In this document: positions 1 to 9,484 of the stretch, one piece after another | Numbering within the stretch: the stretch's first letter is position 1 | Layout of the letters: each line of letters opens with the position of its first letter | Assembly: GCA_003242085.1 (NCBI GenBank) | Contig: QBML01000005.1 | Span: forward strand, 62,001-126,000 | Length of the DNA stretch: 64,000 nt | Origin: Pseudanabaena frigida | Lineage (GTDB): Bacteria; Cyanobacteriota; Cyanobacteriia; Pseudanabaenales; Pseudanabaenaceae | Reading direction: 5' to 3' | Made by a program: the position numbers and the translations under genes | Notes under the pieces: generated by a model | The model's input: the letters and a program-made list of their open reading frames with translations, nothing else | Databases searched by the model: none | What the model was told of the DNA's origin: nothing

Positions 1-291
1 GGAGAAGACCTAGCCGATCTCTTCGATCTATTTAGCGATCGCATTGAATGCGTTGTCCTCAATGCTTGCTATAGCAAAACCCAAGCCGAAGCTATCCGCC
101 AAAACATCAAATATGTAATTGGCATGAATCAAGCTATTGGTGATCGAGCAGCGATTGAGTTTGCTGTGGGTTTTTATGCAGCGATCGGTGCAGGAGAATC
201 CTACGAGTTTGCTTTTAAACTAGGTTGCAATGCTATTCGCTTAGCAGGAATCAAAGAATATGCTACTCCGAAACTTTTAAAGAAAAGTTAA
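1..291 (+). CDS. C-terminal end of a CHAT/caspase-like protein (5' end outside window)
   Basis: Open from the first base in frame 1 to TAA at 289-291, giving about 96 residues. The sequence VVLNACYS near residue 19 resembles the catalytic-cysteine strand of CHAT/caspase-like proteases (usual form VLSAC). It is followed by an IGMNQAIGD and a FAVGFY segment, which I associate with the C-terminal ends of cyanobacterial CHAT-like effector proteins. The His half of the dyad would lie upstream and is not visible. CHAT proteases are often the output domain of STAND or bacterial death-effector systems, but nothing in the window shows the sensor part. Family call moderately secure, function inferred. 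Confidence 0.6.
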   Translation, partial: GEDLADLFDLFSDRIECVVLNACYSKTQAEAIRQNIKYVIGMNQAIGDRAAIEFAVGFYAAIGAGESYEFAFKLGCNAIRLAGIKEYATPKLLKKS

Positions 292-416
292 GACTAGACT
301 TTAATAAACTAGGCATAGAACTAATCAAGCACTAGCAACTAGAAAACAATCAAGATCTGGTCGTAAGATTCTGCTCTATTTATCTGCTTGTAAACTCACA
401 ATGTAGATAGAACAGG

Positions 417-1283
417 TTAATCTACATAAAATAAGCGATCGCGGTGGGTATTAGCCAAAAAAGCTTCTATTTCTTCCCATTTCTCGTTCTCAATTAAATC
501 AATTACCGATTGCAAAGACTTCTGATAGGTGTGGAGCGATCGCAATAGTGCAGATTGATTATATTCCGCCATCAACCGACCGAGTTCGGGATTACCACCA
601 CCAACACGACTAGTATCTCGAAATCCCGAACTAGCTAAATTTTGGGCTAATTTGAGAATACTCGCATCTTCTTCCCGTTGACAAGCCGCAATCAAACTAG
701 AGCTAATCATCACAGGCAAGTGACTGATAGAAGCCACAGCGCGATCGTGTTCTTCAGGACTACATTCATAGACATTCATTCCCACCAACTGCCAAAGCGA
801 TCGCACCTTCTCAAATGCTGCAATATCGTCGCTAGGCGTAACTACACAGGGACGGTTTTGAAATAGATTCCGTTGGGCAGCCAAGATACCTTGAAGGGTA
901 TTCCCAGCCATTGGATGACTGCCGACAAATCTCTGACCAAATTGCTGACAAATTTTTGATGCAGGTTCGACGATCGCTGCTTTGACTGAACCAACATCCG
1001 TAAAAATAATATTCGATGGCAGCTTGGGAGCGAGATTAGTAATCGTTGGCAAGATCGCAGCGATCGGCGTGCAAATGATGACTATATCTGTCTGCCTAAG
1101 AATGCGATCGGGAATAGCTTCAATATCTGTACTCGCTACATTTGCTACAGCGATCGCCTCTGCCTGTTTACAGGTCTCAGGGTTACGGCTGATACCCCAT
1201 ACATAATTTTCTTCATTTTGCGCTAGAAGATCTAAACCCAGCGAACCACCGATCAATCCCAGTCCAACTATGCCAACATTCAT
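417..1283 (-). CDS. tyrA: prephenate/arogenate dehydrogenase
   Basis: 288 residues, a normal length for the single-domain TyrA of cyanobacteria, which oxidises arogenate (or prephenate) with NADP in tyrosine synthesis. The Rossmann glycine motif GLGLIGGSLG is at residues 7-16. A central VGSHPMAG segment (about residue 120) carries the catalytic His of the family, and a SHLPV motif follows near residue 188. No ACT or chorismate-mutase domain is attached. It lies downstream of rpmB on the same strand, and the 139-bp gap between them contains three copies of one 12-14 bp palindromic arm that can form alternative hairpins just before the start codon. Confidence 0.93.
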   Translation of the reverse strand: MNVGIVGLGLIGGSLGLDLLAQNEENYVWGISRNPETCKQAEAIAVANVASTDIEAIPDRILRQTDIVIICTPIAAILPTITNLAPKLPSNIIFTDVGSVKAAIVEPASKICQQFGQRFVGSHPMAGNTLQGILAAQRNLFQNRPCVVTPSDDIAAFEKVRSLWQLVGMNVYECSPEEHDRAVASISHLPVMISSSLIAACQREEDASILKLAQNLASSGFRDTSRVGGGNPELGRLMAEYNQSALLRSLHTYQKSLQSVIDLIENEKWEEIEAFLANTHRDRLFYVD

Positions 1284-1305
1284 AGAAATTTATCAAAGAT
1301 AGCGA

Positions 1306-1373
1306 CTCTAATAAAACCTAAAAAGCTCTAAGGTTTTATTAGAGGTAACGCATTGCGCTGCCTCTAATAAAAT
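1306..1373 (-). promoter_or_regulatory. three-arm alternative hairpin between rpmB and tyrA
   Basis: A 12-14 bp arm occurs three times: plus-strand CTCTAATAAAACCT at 1306-1319, its complement at 1331-1345, and CCTCTAATAAAAT at 1361-1373. The middle arm can pair with either neighbour but not both, so an RNA read towards tyrA has two exclusive hairpins. Neither is followed by a clear U-run. Terminator of rpmB or leader control of tyrA are both possible; no function is shown by sequence alone. Confidence 0.5.
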
Positions 1374-1422
1374 CTCCATCAATGAAATTTTAGTGGGAAT
1401 TGCACCCTCTTAAAAATTTGAT

Positions 1423-1659
1423 TTAAAACTTGCGGAGGTCAATACCTGCTTCCTTAGCAAATGCAGATAGACCTTTCTTTTGTAAAGTCTTAATTGCTTT
1501 GGTGGAAATTTGTAATTTTACAAAGCGCTTTCCTTCTTCCCACCAAATTCTCTTATCTTGTAAGTTTACGTGTTGTAAGTGCTTATGACGCTTGTGTGAG
1601 AAAGAAATCGATACAGAGTTATTGGCTTTTTTGCCTGTTAGTTGGCATACACGACTCAT
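1423..1659 (-). CDS. rpmB: 50S ribosomal protein L28
   Basis: 78 residues, the standard bacterial L28 length. It begins [10 protein letters not shown], with the LTGKK segment typical of L28, and continues through an SHKRHKH basic stretch and a [10 protein letters not shown] strand to a KTLQKKGL helix. L28 is a small protein of the large ribosomal subunit near the E site. The second Cys pair of the zinc-ribbon type is absent, so this is the Cys-minus form. The divergent neighbour is xisH; the region between contains a 12-bp inverted repeat at 1747-1783. Confidence 0.96.
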   Translation of the reverse strand: MSRVCQLTGKKANNSVSISFSHKRHKHLQHVNLQDKRIWWEEGKRFVKLQISTKAIKTLQKKGLSAFAKEAGIDLRKF

Positions 1660-1746
1660 AGTACTAGTCTCCTATTTTTTCAGTCCAGCTAACCATAATA
1701 CAACCTCAAACTATTCTTAAGCAACTAATTTTTTCTTAAAAGTAGC

Positions 1747-1783
1747 AATTCACATTATGAAACCGATTTTTATAATGTGAATT
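1747..1783. repeat. 12-bp inverted repeat, solo copy of a dispersed palindromic element
   Basis: AATTCACATTAT at 1747-1758 is perfectly repeated in inverse at 1772-1783 around a 13-nt loop. The 17-nt block 1754-1770 (ATTATGAAACCGATTTT) occurs in reverse complement at 27895-27911, inside the nested hairpins upstream of trpB. It sits between the divergent rpmB and xisH genes, so a terminator role is unlikely. Confidence 0.6.
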
Positions 1784-1847
1784 AGTGCGAACATACGAAT
1801 GTGATGCAAGAAAAAAGAATCAGGTTATTTTCTGCGTGAGGTAAAAG

Positions 1848-2264
1848 ATGCCTGCAAAAGATATGTTTCATGACAGTGCAAAAACAGCCTTAGTGAAGGA
1901 TGGCTGGACAATTACACATGATCCTCTAAGTTTACGTATGGGAAAAAAGGATTTTTTCGTAGATTTAGGCGCGGAAAAACTCTTGGCAGCAGAGAAAGAC
2001 AATCAGAAAATTGCTGTGGAAATTAAAAGTTTCGTTAGTCAGTCTGAAATCCGAGATTTAGAAAATGCTTTGGGACAATATATTTTGTATCACAATATTC
2101 TCAGTGTTCTCGAACCTGATCGCGTTTTATATTTAGCTGTGCGTGAGTCAGTTTTTGTGGATTTATTTGAGGAAGCGATAGGTAAGCTTTTGCTAGACAG
2201 ACAAGTGCTGAAGTTACTAACGTTTGATCCAGAGTTGGAGGTGTTAAAACGATGGATAAATTAG
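1848..2264 (+). CDS. xisH: XisH-family protein (PD-(D/E)XK-like)
   Basis: 138 residues, starting MPAKDMFHD as is usual for XisH. XisH was named as an excision-controlling factor of the Anabaena fdxN element, but xisH/xisI pairs are scattered through cyanobacterial chromosomes with no element nearby, as here. The EIKSF segment (about residues 61-65) after a DLGAEKLLAAEK stretch resembles the nuclease-like core of the family. GAGG lies upstream of the ATG at a workable distance. The 3' end overlaps xisI by 13 bp, so the two are translated from one message. Actual role in this genome unknown. Confidence 0.9.
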   Translation: MPAKDMFHDSAKTALVKDGWTITHDPLSLRMGKKDFFVDLGAEKLLAAEKDNQKIAVEIKSFVSQSEIRDLENALGQYILYHNILSVLEPDRVLYLAVRESVFVDLFEEAIGKLLLDRQVLKLLTFDPELEVLKRWIN

Positions 2265-2587
2265 AAGATTATCGGCAAATTATCCGCACAGTGTTAACTC
2301 CCTACACAAAAATCACCTATGCAAATGTTCCTGTCAGAAATATGGCGGTTTTTGATGATGAGCATGGGCAATACTTAATTATGTCCGATGGCTGGGATGG
2401 GGTGCGACATTTGCACGGCTGTTTAATTCATGTTGAAATTATTGGCGATCGCCTGTGGGTACAACGCGATGGTACTGAGGATGGTGTGACGGATGAACTA
2501 GTGGCAGCAGGTGTGCTGAAGCAGGATATTGTGTTGGGTTTCCAAGAGCCATCAGTGCGGAAATACACTGGTTATGGGGTAGCTTAG
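2252..2587 (+). CDS. xisI: XisI-family protein
   Basis: 111 residues, family-typical in length, starting MDKLEDYRQII. The characteristic region VFDDEHGQYLIMSDGWDG is at residues 33-50, followed by HLHGCLIHVEI and a WVQRDGTEDG turn. The family has no known catalytic motif and is always found beside xisH. Start and stop codons overlap the partner by 13 bp, which suggests coupled translation and a two-protein complex. The TA-like size and pairing are notable, but I see no direct evidence of toxicity. The next gene, dapB, starts 51 bp downstream and may be cotranscribed. Confidence 0.9.
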   Translation: MDKLEDYRQIIRTVLTPYTKITYANVPVRNMAVFDDEHGQYLIMSDGWDGVRHLHGCLIHVEIIGDRLWVQRDGTEDGVTDELVAAGVLKQDIVLGFQEPSVRKYTGYGVA

Positions 2588-2638
2588 GCAAAAGTAAAGT
2601 GCTGTATATTGAGCCTGAGTAAAACTTGAAATTTAGCT

Positions 2639-3466
2639 ATGACAAACACTAGTGCATCGCCGATTCCTGTTGTTGTTTCTGGGGCGACGGGCAAAATGGG
2701 GCGTGAAATCATCAAAGCGATCGCCCAAGCGCCAGACATGACCCTCGTTGGTGCGATCGGCCGTAAACATATTGGCGAAGATATCGGCGAAGTTGTCGGT
2801 ATTGGTGAATTAGAAATACCCGTAACCGATAATCTCGAAGTTGTCCTCGCTCAAGCCTCCCAAGAGTCGCAACTGCCCGTAATGGTCGATGTCACCCATC
2901 CCAGCATCATCTATGACAATATTCGCTCCGCGATCGCCTATGGGGTGCGTCCAGTAGTCGGCACTACGGGCTTAAGTGAAAAACAAATTGAAGATCTCGC
3001 GATTTTTGCAGACAAGGCAAGTACTGGCTGCATCATTGCCCCAAATTTCTCTGTTGGCGTAATTTTGATGCAACAAGCAGCGATCGCCGCCGCCAAATAT
3101 TTCCAACATGTAGAAATCATCGAACTACATCACAATCAAAAAGCTGATGCCCCCAGCGGCACGGCAATCAAAACCGCGCAAATGCTCTCAGAGCTAGGTC
3201 AATCCTTCAACCCCGCCCTTGTTGATGAAAAAGAACATCTCACTGGTGCGCGCGGTGCAACCTACGGCGAGAATATTCGCATTCATAGTGTGCGTGTGCC
3301 TGGACTAGTAGCTCGTCAGGAAGTAATTTTTGGCGCAATGGGAGAAACTCTCAAAATCGAACATAATGCTAGCGATCGCACTTGCTATATGGCTGGCGTA
3401 TTGCTTTGCGTCCGCAAAGTACTTGCCCTCAAGTCACTAATCTACGGACTAGAGAAGCTTTTATAG
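2639..3466 (+). CDS. dapB: 4-hydroxy-tetrahydrodipicolinate reductase
   Basis: 275 residues. It catalyses the NAD(P)H-dependent second step of the DAP/lysine pathway, after DapA. Visible motifs are the dinucleotide-binding [13 protein letters not shown] near residue 12, GTTGLS (about residues 108-113), and the DapB signature [15 protein letters not shown] (about residues 161-175) with the catalytic His and the substrate-binding Lys. The other pathway genes asd and dapA are a separate operon at 52-54 kb. The gene ends before a 21-bp perfect hairpin at 3570-3614. Confidence 0.96.
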   Translation: MTNTSASPIPVVVSGATGKMGREIIKAIAQAPDMTLVGAIGRKHIGEDIGEVVGIGELEIPVTDNLEVVLAQASQESQLPVMVDVTHPSIIYDNIRSAIAYGVRPVVGTTGLSEKQIEDLAIFADKASTGCIIAPNFSVGVILMQQAAIAAAKYFQHVEIIELHHNQKADAPSGTAIKTAQMLSELGQSFNPALVDEKEHLTGARGATYGENIRIHSVRVPGLVARQEVIFGAMGETLKIEHNASDRTCYMAGVLLCVRKVLALKSLIYGLEKLL

Positions 3467-3569
3467 CAATTTACTTTTAGCAATTGGTAACTAAAGAGGG
3501 CTTCGGCTTCGCTCAGCCACCGTAGACCGAAGTCTGAACGAAGCCAAAGCCTAATTGCATCTGAAATAT

Positions 3570-3614
3570 AACTAACAAAAAAGCACTTGCTTCGCAAGTG
3601 CTTTTTTGTTAGTT
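3570..3614. terminator. 21-bp perfect hairpin between dapB and tRNA-Glu (bidirectional)
   Basis: Arms 3570-3590 and 3594-3614 are perfectly complementary, with a TTC loop and a central CACTTGC/GCAAGTG. An A-run on one side and a T-run on the other let it end transcripts from both the plus-strand dapB and the minus-strand tRNA gene. Confidence 0.75.
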
Positions 3615-3619
3615 AAGAA

Positions 3620-3692
3620 TACCCCCAGGGGAATTCGAATCCCCGTCGCATCCGTGAAAGGGATGTGTCCTAGGCCTCTAGACGATGGGGGC
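3620..3692 (-). tRNA. tRNA-Glu (anticodon TTC)
   Basis: The reverse complement gives a 73-nt cloverleaf: acceptor GCCCCCA with the G1-U72 pair usual in cyanobacterial tRNA-Glu, D-arm TCGTCTAGAGG, anticodon loop CTTTCAC, T-arm GGGGATTCGAATCCCC-like, discriminator A. CCA is not encoded. In cyanobacteria this tRNA also supplies glutamyl-tRNA for the C5 route to 5-aminolevulinate. Confidence 0.96.
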
Positions 3693-3797
3693 GTGTTCTT
3701 GACCTTTATCAAGATACATACTGAGTTGAAACTTTGTCAACACCTAAACCAAACTTTTTTTCGATCGGGTAAAAACTCGTCACTCCGTAATGAGCTT

Positions 3798-4229
3798 TTA
3801 CCTGATGCTGGGACGAATGCCATAGTTGCGATAGCGCCAATAATCTTGCAAAATTTGAGCATGATCGAAACATAGCGGCGTTGGTATTTCCCAAGACGCA
3901 AAAACTCCAACAGACTTAGCATCATCATCAGCCTTGGGTTCGCCAACTGCTTCAGCCATGTACACAGCACTAATCGTATGCTGACGACTATCGCGGTTAG
4001 GGTCAGAATAAATCCCCAGTAGATCGATCAATTCCACCTTTAAGCCCGTTTCTTCCGCAGCCTCACGTCTTGCCGCATCTTCTAGGCGTTCGCCATAATC
4101 TACAAATCCACCGACGATCGCCCAGCCATGAGGAGGATTCAGCCGCTCAATTAATACAATCGGTCGATCGGGGCGATCGCGAAGAGAAATGATGATATCA
4201 ACCGTAGGAGCAGGATTTCGGTAAGTCAC
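3798..4229 (-). CDS. Nudix hydrolase
   Basis: 143 residues. The complete Nudix box G-x5-E-x7-REAAEETGL is at residues 41-63, with all metal-binding glutamates present. The family hydrolyses nucleoside diphosphates linked to another group (ADP-ribose, NADH, oxidised nucleotides). The [14 protein letters not shown] context resembles ADP-ribose pyrophosphatase-like or NrtR-like stand-alone domains, but the exact substrate cannot be read. No HTH is attached, so it is not the fused NrtR regulator. It is divergent from the response regulator gene at 4292. Confidence 0.85.
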   Translation of the reverse strand: MTYRNPAPTVDIIISLRDRPDRPIVLIERLNPPHGWAIVGGFVDYGERLEDAARREAAEETGLKVELIDLLGIYSDPNRDSRQHTISAVYMAEAVGEPKADDDAKSVGVFASWEIPTPLCFDHAQILQDYWRYRNYGIRPSIR

Positions 4230-4291
4230 GTTGCTTATTTGTTGTTTGAGAGTAATTACAGCTACAAAATGCAGATTGGCACTACGTTATC

Positions 4292-5134
4292 ATGCAGACT
4301 CATAATCCGAGAGCTATAGGCATTACTCGGCAGGAGAGTATTTCTTTGATTCCGATCAGCATAGAAATTGTAGAAGGTAATCCGAATCTTGCCTCTCTCT
4401 TGGGTTGGCATTTGCAGCAGATTGGCTATTCGGTATTTCAGGCGGTCAGTTGTCAGCAAGCAAAGTTGGTATTTCAAAAGCAGCAACCTAGTTTGGTGAT
4501 TTTGAGTACCGATCTGCCTGATGGAGACGGCGTGGAGTTATGTCGTTGGTTGCATAAGCAAAGAAGCTCTTTGATATTTATAATTTCATCCCGCACAGGT
4601 GAATCTGACATTGTCGAGGGTTTAAAGGCGGGGTCAGATGATTATTTGACTAAGCCCTTCGGGATGCAGGAATTTTTAGCAAGGGTCGAGGCACTAACTC
4701 GTCGGTTACGCACATCAGCGCCGCCTGCTTGTTTGGACTATGGCACATTAAAAATCGATCTCGTCCAACGCCAAGTGAGGCTTAAGGGTAGCGCGATCGA
4801 TTTAACACCGCAGGAATTTAGCTTGCTCTATGTTTTGGCGCAGTCAGAAGGTTTGGCTTTAAGTCGGGCTGAGCTTTTACAAAGAGCTTGGCCAGATGAG
4901 ATTAATAATCCCCGAACTGTTGATACCCATGTTTTATCATTACGCAAAAAACTAGAGGTCGATCCACAACAGCCAAATTTAATTCAAACCGTACGAAATA
5001 TTGGCTACAGGTTTAATCCAGAAGCTTTAGCGCGATCGCCGTTACGACCAAACCCGCAAAGTTCTCAGAATTTGAATAGCGATCGCCCCCCACAATTTAC
5101 TGCCCCACCTAGTCGCTCTTTTGCAAAATACTAA
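4292..5134 (+). CDS. OmpR-type response regulator lacking the phosphoacceptor aspartate
   Basis: 280 residues: a receiver domain (about 22-140), an OmpR/PhoB winged helix (about 147-243) with the LTPQEFSLLYVL and TVDTHVLSLRKK segments, and a proline-rich C-terminal tail. In the receiver the expected LVILD strand reads LVILS, placing Ser72 where the phosphorylated Asp should be; the acidic pair of strand 1 reads EG (residues 28-29) instead of DD or ED. The conserved Lys121 (YLTKPF) and Ser99/Ser100 region are kept. The DNA-binding half looks intact. I infer a regulator that works without classical phosphorylation, as proposed for cyanobacterial atypical receivers. No kinase gene is adjacent. 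Confidence 0.88.
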   Translation: MQTHNPRAIGITRQESISLIPISIEIVEGNPNLASLLGWHLQQIGYSVFQAVSCQQAKLVFQKQQPSLVILSTDLPDGDGVELCRWLHKQRSSLIFIISSRTGESDIVEGLKAGSDDYLTKPFGMQEFLARVEALTRRLRTSAPPACLDYGTLKIDLVQRQVRLKGSAIDLTPQEFSLLYVLAQSEGLALSRAELLQRAWPDEINNPRTVDTHVLSLRKKLEVDPQQPNLIQTVRNIGYRFNPEALARSPLRPNPQSSQNLNSDRPPQFTAPPSRSFAKY

Positions 5135-5191
5135 ACAAACAAACCGCATAAAATGTGGTTAGCTTGCTTGATAATCCTTTCCCAGTCAAAG

Positions 5192-5237
5192 AAATAATTT
5201 AGAGGTGAGCGGCTTTGCCGCTCACCTCTAATTATTT
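5192..5237. terminator. bidirectional hairpin between response regulator and DHFR-like gene
   Basis: Perfect 13-bp stem 5201-5213/5217-5229 with a TTT loop, extended by AT pairs with one bulge on each outer side. It overlaps the minus-strand stop codon at 5232-5234, so it can end both convergent transcripts. Confidence 0.75.
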
Positions 5238-5750
5238 GCTGAGAAGGGTGTAAGTAATCTGTACTAATCCTGTGTCAAAAGTTTGACAACGCACAAGGTT
5301 CAAGCTCAAAGTTGGCAAAGGTGGCGGGAATAAAGAAATTCCTTCACCTAAAATGATGGGGTGAATCGACAGGATAAATTTATCAACCAGATTATTTTCT
5401 AGACAAGTTTTAGCGATCGCCGCTCCACCCACTAGCCAAATATCTTTGCCGTCCTGTGCCTTTAAGTCCTTAACAAAGCTGACTAGATCGGTAGACACAA
5501 AGGTCACATTCTCATCGCGATCGCGTTCAACTGTCCGCGAAAATACAAAACCCTGCTTCTCAGAATAGGGATAATCGCCCCAAGACTGAATCTGCTCGTA
5601 AGTATTGCGACCCATCAACAGGCGATCGCAGGTCGCATAAAAATCCTCATACCCATAATCCTGATCTGTAAATAGCCAGTCCACCGCCCCAGAACTACGC
5701 GCAACATAGCCATCTAAACTCAATGCAATGAATAAAACTAATTGGCTCAT
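5232..5750 (-). CDS. RibD C-terminal/dihydrofolate-reductase-fold protein
   Basis: 172 residues with the layout of the RibD_C (bacterial bifunctional deaminase-reductase C-terminal) family. The N-terminal LFIALSLDGYVARSSGAVDWL strand-loop, GRNTYE (about residues 47-52) and WLVGGAAI (about 100-107) bind the NADPH cofactor in family members. Stand-alone members are typically unassigned reductases, sometimes annotated YwjB/YyaP-like, and are not true dihydrofolate reductases. No riboflavin genes are nearby. Function beyond the fold is unknown. Confidence 0.85.
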   Translation of the reverse strand: MSQLVLFIALSLDGYVARSSGAVDWLFTDQDYGYEDFYATCDRLLMGRNTYEQIQSWGDYPYSEKQGFVFSRTVERDRDENVTFVSTDLVSFVKDLKAQDGKDIWLVGGAAIAKTCLENNLVDKFILSIHPIILGEGISLFPPPLPTLSLNLVRCQTFDTGLVQITYTLLSK

Positions 5751-5952
5751 AGGATAAAGTCCCCTCCTTTTCGATAAACCTGCGATCTTTCGATGCCCAT
5801 TAAATGATATTTTGAGAGGCGGTTAGCTTTATATGTGAGTGCAAAAAAAGTTAAACTTATTAAGTTTGATGTATTGCATTTTCATGCATATATACCTTTG
5901 CACGTCATTTCATTGCAAATTTTTTAGATTTTGAGTTAAGAGGCTGGAGTAA

Positions 5953-7394
<1,442 letters not shown>

Positions 7395-7395
<1 letters not shown>

Positions 7396-7472
7396 GCCTT
7401 TAGCTATTAGCCTTTAGCTGTTAGCCTTTAGCTCATAAAACAGCTAAAGCTAGCAGCTAACAGCTAATAGCC
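7395..7472. repeat. imperfect inverted repeat of TTAGC-type units between atpD and atpC
   Basis: The plus strand has three copies of CCTTTAGCT(A/G)TTAG in a row, then after CATAAAAC the complementary AGCTAAAGC, CAGCTAAC and AGCTAATAGCC. The same word set recurs at 42735-42838 and near 58628. It can fold into a long imperfect hairpin between the two cotranscribed genes. Confidence 0.6.
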
Positions 7473-7514
7473 AGATCAGCTAAGAGTTAAAACCTATTAC
7501 CAAATAATTTAAAA

Positions 7515-7919
7515 ATGACCCTAACTGTAAAAGTAATTTCCCCAGATCAAACAATTCTGGATACCGTCGCAGAGGAAGTGATTTTACCTAGTTCCACAGG
7601 GCAATTGGGTATTTTGACCGATCACGCACCTCTAATTTCGGCACTCGAAACAGGTGTATTACGTTTTCGTAAAGACAAGGCTTGGGCTTCGATCGCTCTT
7701 ACAGGTGGATTTGCCGAAGTTGAAGAAAATGAAGTAACCGTTTTGGTACGTAGTGGCGAACTCGGTAGTGCAATCAATCCAGAAGAGGCTCGCAAGCAGC
7801 TCGAACAAGCTGAGCAAGCTTTGGCTGGTATTAAGGCTGAAGACAAGCAAGGTAAAATTCAAGCTGAGCAAAACCTTCGTACTGCTCGTGCCAGAGTTCA
7901 AGCAACTACTGCTCTCTAA
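7515..7919 (+). CDS. atpC: ATP synthase F1 subunit epsilon
   Basis: 134 residues, the normal cyanobacterial length. The N-terminal beta-sandwich begins MTLTVKVISPDQ and includes STGQLGILTDHAPLI; the C-terminal helical hairpin (about residues 88-134) is rich in Ala, Glu and Gln. Epsilon sits on the central stalk and can inhibit ATP hydrolysis. Cotranscribed with atpD. The gene is closed by a 22-bp perfect hairpin at 7953-7999. Confidence 0.97.
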   Translation: MTLTVKVISPDQTILDTVAEEVILPSSTGQLGILTDHAPLISALETGVLRFRKDKAWASIALTGGFAEVEENEVTVLVRSGELGSAINPEEARKQLEQAEQALAGIKAEDKQGKIQAEQNLRTARARVQATTAL

Positions 7920-7952
7920 AAATCTATCGACAAGATTTTGCAATGCAAAACT

Positions 7953-7999
7953 TTGCAACAAAGAAGCGATCGCCTTGGGCGATCGCTTCTTTGTTGCAA
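7953..7999. terminator. 22-bp perfect hairpin with a HIP1 site in each arm
   Basis: Arms 7953-7974 and 7978-7999 match perfectly around a TTG loop; each arm contains GCGATCGC. It lies between the convergent atpC and sigma-factor genes, 15 bp short of the latter's stop. Confidence 0.7.
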
Positions 8000-8014
8000 C
8001 AAGGAGTTTAAGTA

Positions 8015-9220
8015 TTATTCAATGGGCGTAGCTAAAATCTTTTTGAGGGCGATTAATCCTTTTTTGAGTTGTCGAGAAACTGTTACAGCACTAATGCCAA
8101 GTGTCTCAGCAACTTCACGATGGGTAAATTCTTTTAAAAATACAAACTCTACAACTTCACGAGTGCGATCTTCGAGTAAGTCTAGAGCCTGCTGAAGTCG
8201 AATATTATCTTCTTGGGCTAGTTGAAAACTTTGATATTTTTGGTCGGTGACCAGATCGCCGATCGAGGTTGAGCTATCCTCGCTTTGATCGATCGGAGTA
8301 TCGAGGCTAATAGGCGATCGGTTTTGACAAGCTAGCTTAATGTCATACCATTCATTAACCGTAATACCTAGCTCATTAGCTACCTCTTGACTTGAGGGTT
8401 CGCGACCTGTCTCCGCGCGCCTATTCCGAATAATTTTGCAGCCGTGATTATAAATTGTCAGCCATGCGCGAGGCATCCTGACCGTCGGACTTTTATCTCG
8501 TAGATAATGTTGGATCTCCCCCTTGATATACGGCACAGCAAAGGAACTAAAAGCATTACCCTTACTGACATCAAAACGCTCGATCGCATTGATTAATCCG
8601 ATCGAACCAACCTGCATTAGGTCTTCAAAGCTTTCTTGACATTGATTTGTCCAATGATAGGCTTCACGGCGGACTAAGCCGATATTAAGGTTTACAAGTT
8701 GATTCCGCAGCTTGATGGTTGGAGATGTCCGATAGGCTTGTAAAATTTCGAGAGTTTCTTGTTTGCGTGTGGCGGTAGTTGTTGTGTCTCCTTCTTCAGC
8801 TTCTTGGGGTTGGTTACGATTATCAAGATGTTGTCTTTGCAAAAAACTTTCCAGATGTTGTTGAATAATCGATCGCGCAAATTCAGAAAAATTGGCATCT
8901 TGTTCGGGATTAAATTGGGTTAAGGCTTTCTTTAAGCCTTGTTTACCGATTTCGAGTAATTCGCGATCGCTCGATCTACGTTCCCCTGCTCTGCGATTGG
9001 ATACCCTCCGTTCTAGTGGTTCTTGGCGATCGCTAGCTCGGCGATCGCCGAGCTTTGTTTGATTAATTAATGAGATTGGCAAATTAGTGATTGTTTCACG
9101 AATCAATCCCATATATATTTCCACAATCTGTTGCTGTAAGTTTTCAGATGGCGAAACTCGATATGCTCTTACCAGAGTCAGTATATTTTCATTAGTTAAA
9201 TTGCTCGAATCTAATGGCAT
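8015..9220 (-). CDS. sigF: SigF-like group 3 sigma factor with an extra, degenerate region 2
   Basis: 401 residues from ATG 9220; an ORF to 9289 is open, but GAGG precedes 9220 and the protein proper begins MPLDSSN. The C-terminal 230 residues are a complete SigF/SigB-class sigma: region 2 (EDLMQVGSIGLINAIERF), region 3, and region 4 (FTHREVAETLGISAVTVSRQL). The N-terminal part repeats it in weakened form: LTLVRAYRVSPS aligns with LEILQAYRTSPT, and ELLEIGKQGLKKALTQF with DLMQVGSIGLINAIERF. An Arg-rich insert (RRASDRQEPLERRVSNRRAGER-like) lies between its two halves. Synechocystis SigF is about 258 residues, so this one is about 140 longer. Likely controls surface or motility genes by analogy. 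Confidence 0.88.
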   Translation of the reverse strand: MPLDSSNLTNENILTLVRAYRVSPSENLQQQIVEIYMGLIRETITNLPISLINQTKLGDRRASDRQEPLERRVSNRRAGERRSSDRELLEIGKQGLKKALTQFNPEQDANFSEFARSIIQQHLESFLQRQHLDNRNQPQEAEEGDTTTTATRKQETLEILQAYRTSPTIKLRNQLVNLNIGLVRREAYHWTNQCQESFEDLMQVGSIGLINAIERFDVSKGNAFSSFAVPYIKGEIQHYLRDKSPTVRMPRAWLTIYNHGCKIIRNRRAETGREPSSQEVANELGITVNEWYDIKLACQNRSPISLDTPIDQSEDSSTSIGDLVTDQKYQSFQLAQEDNIRLQQALDLLEDRTREVVEFVFLKEFTHREVAETLGISAVTVSRQLKKGLIALKKILATPIE

Positions 9221-9484
9221 ATGGCAAATATCCTCAACGATGCAAGCAGCTAAAAGATGTGCCCAACACATAAGATGAGAACTTTGCATACATGTGCTTG
9301 ATACCGATATTTGTCAATTGCACATAGATTCTTGGAAATAGTAATCTTGTTTCCCTAATTCTCTTGCAGTCTTAATTAGTTTAATGTAAGACAACTAAAT
9401 ATAGTTCATAACTTTAACATTGTATAAGCCTAAGGCTAAGCGAAGCAAGAGCAAAAAAGAGAGAGATTTTGCGGCAAATATTTT

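Noticed and set aside
1848-2587. xisH/xisI as a sign of a nearby fdxN-type excision element
   Set aside because: No recombinase (xisF-type) or nif gene is in the window; the pair is common in cyanobacteria without such an element.
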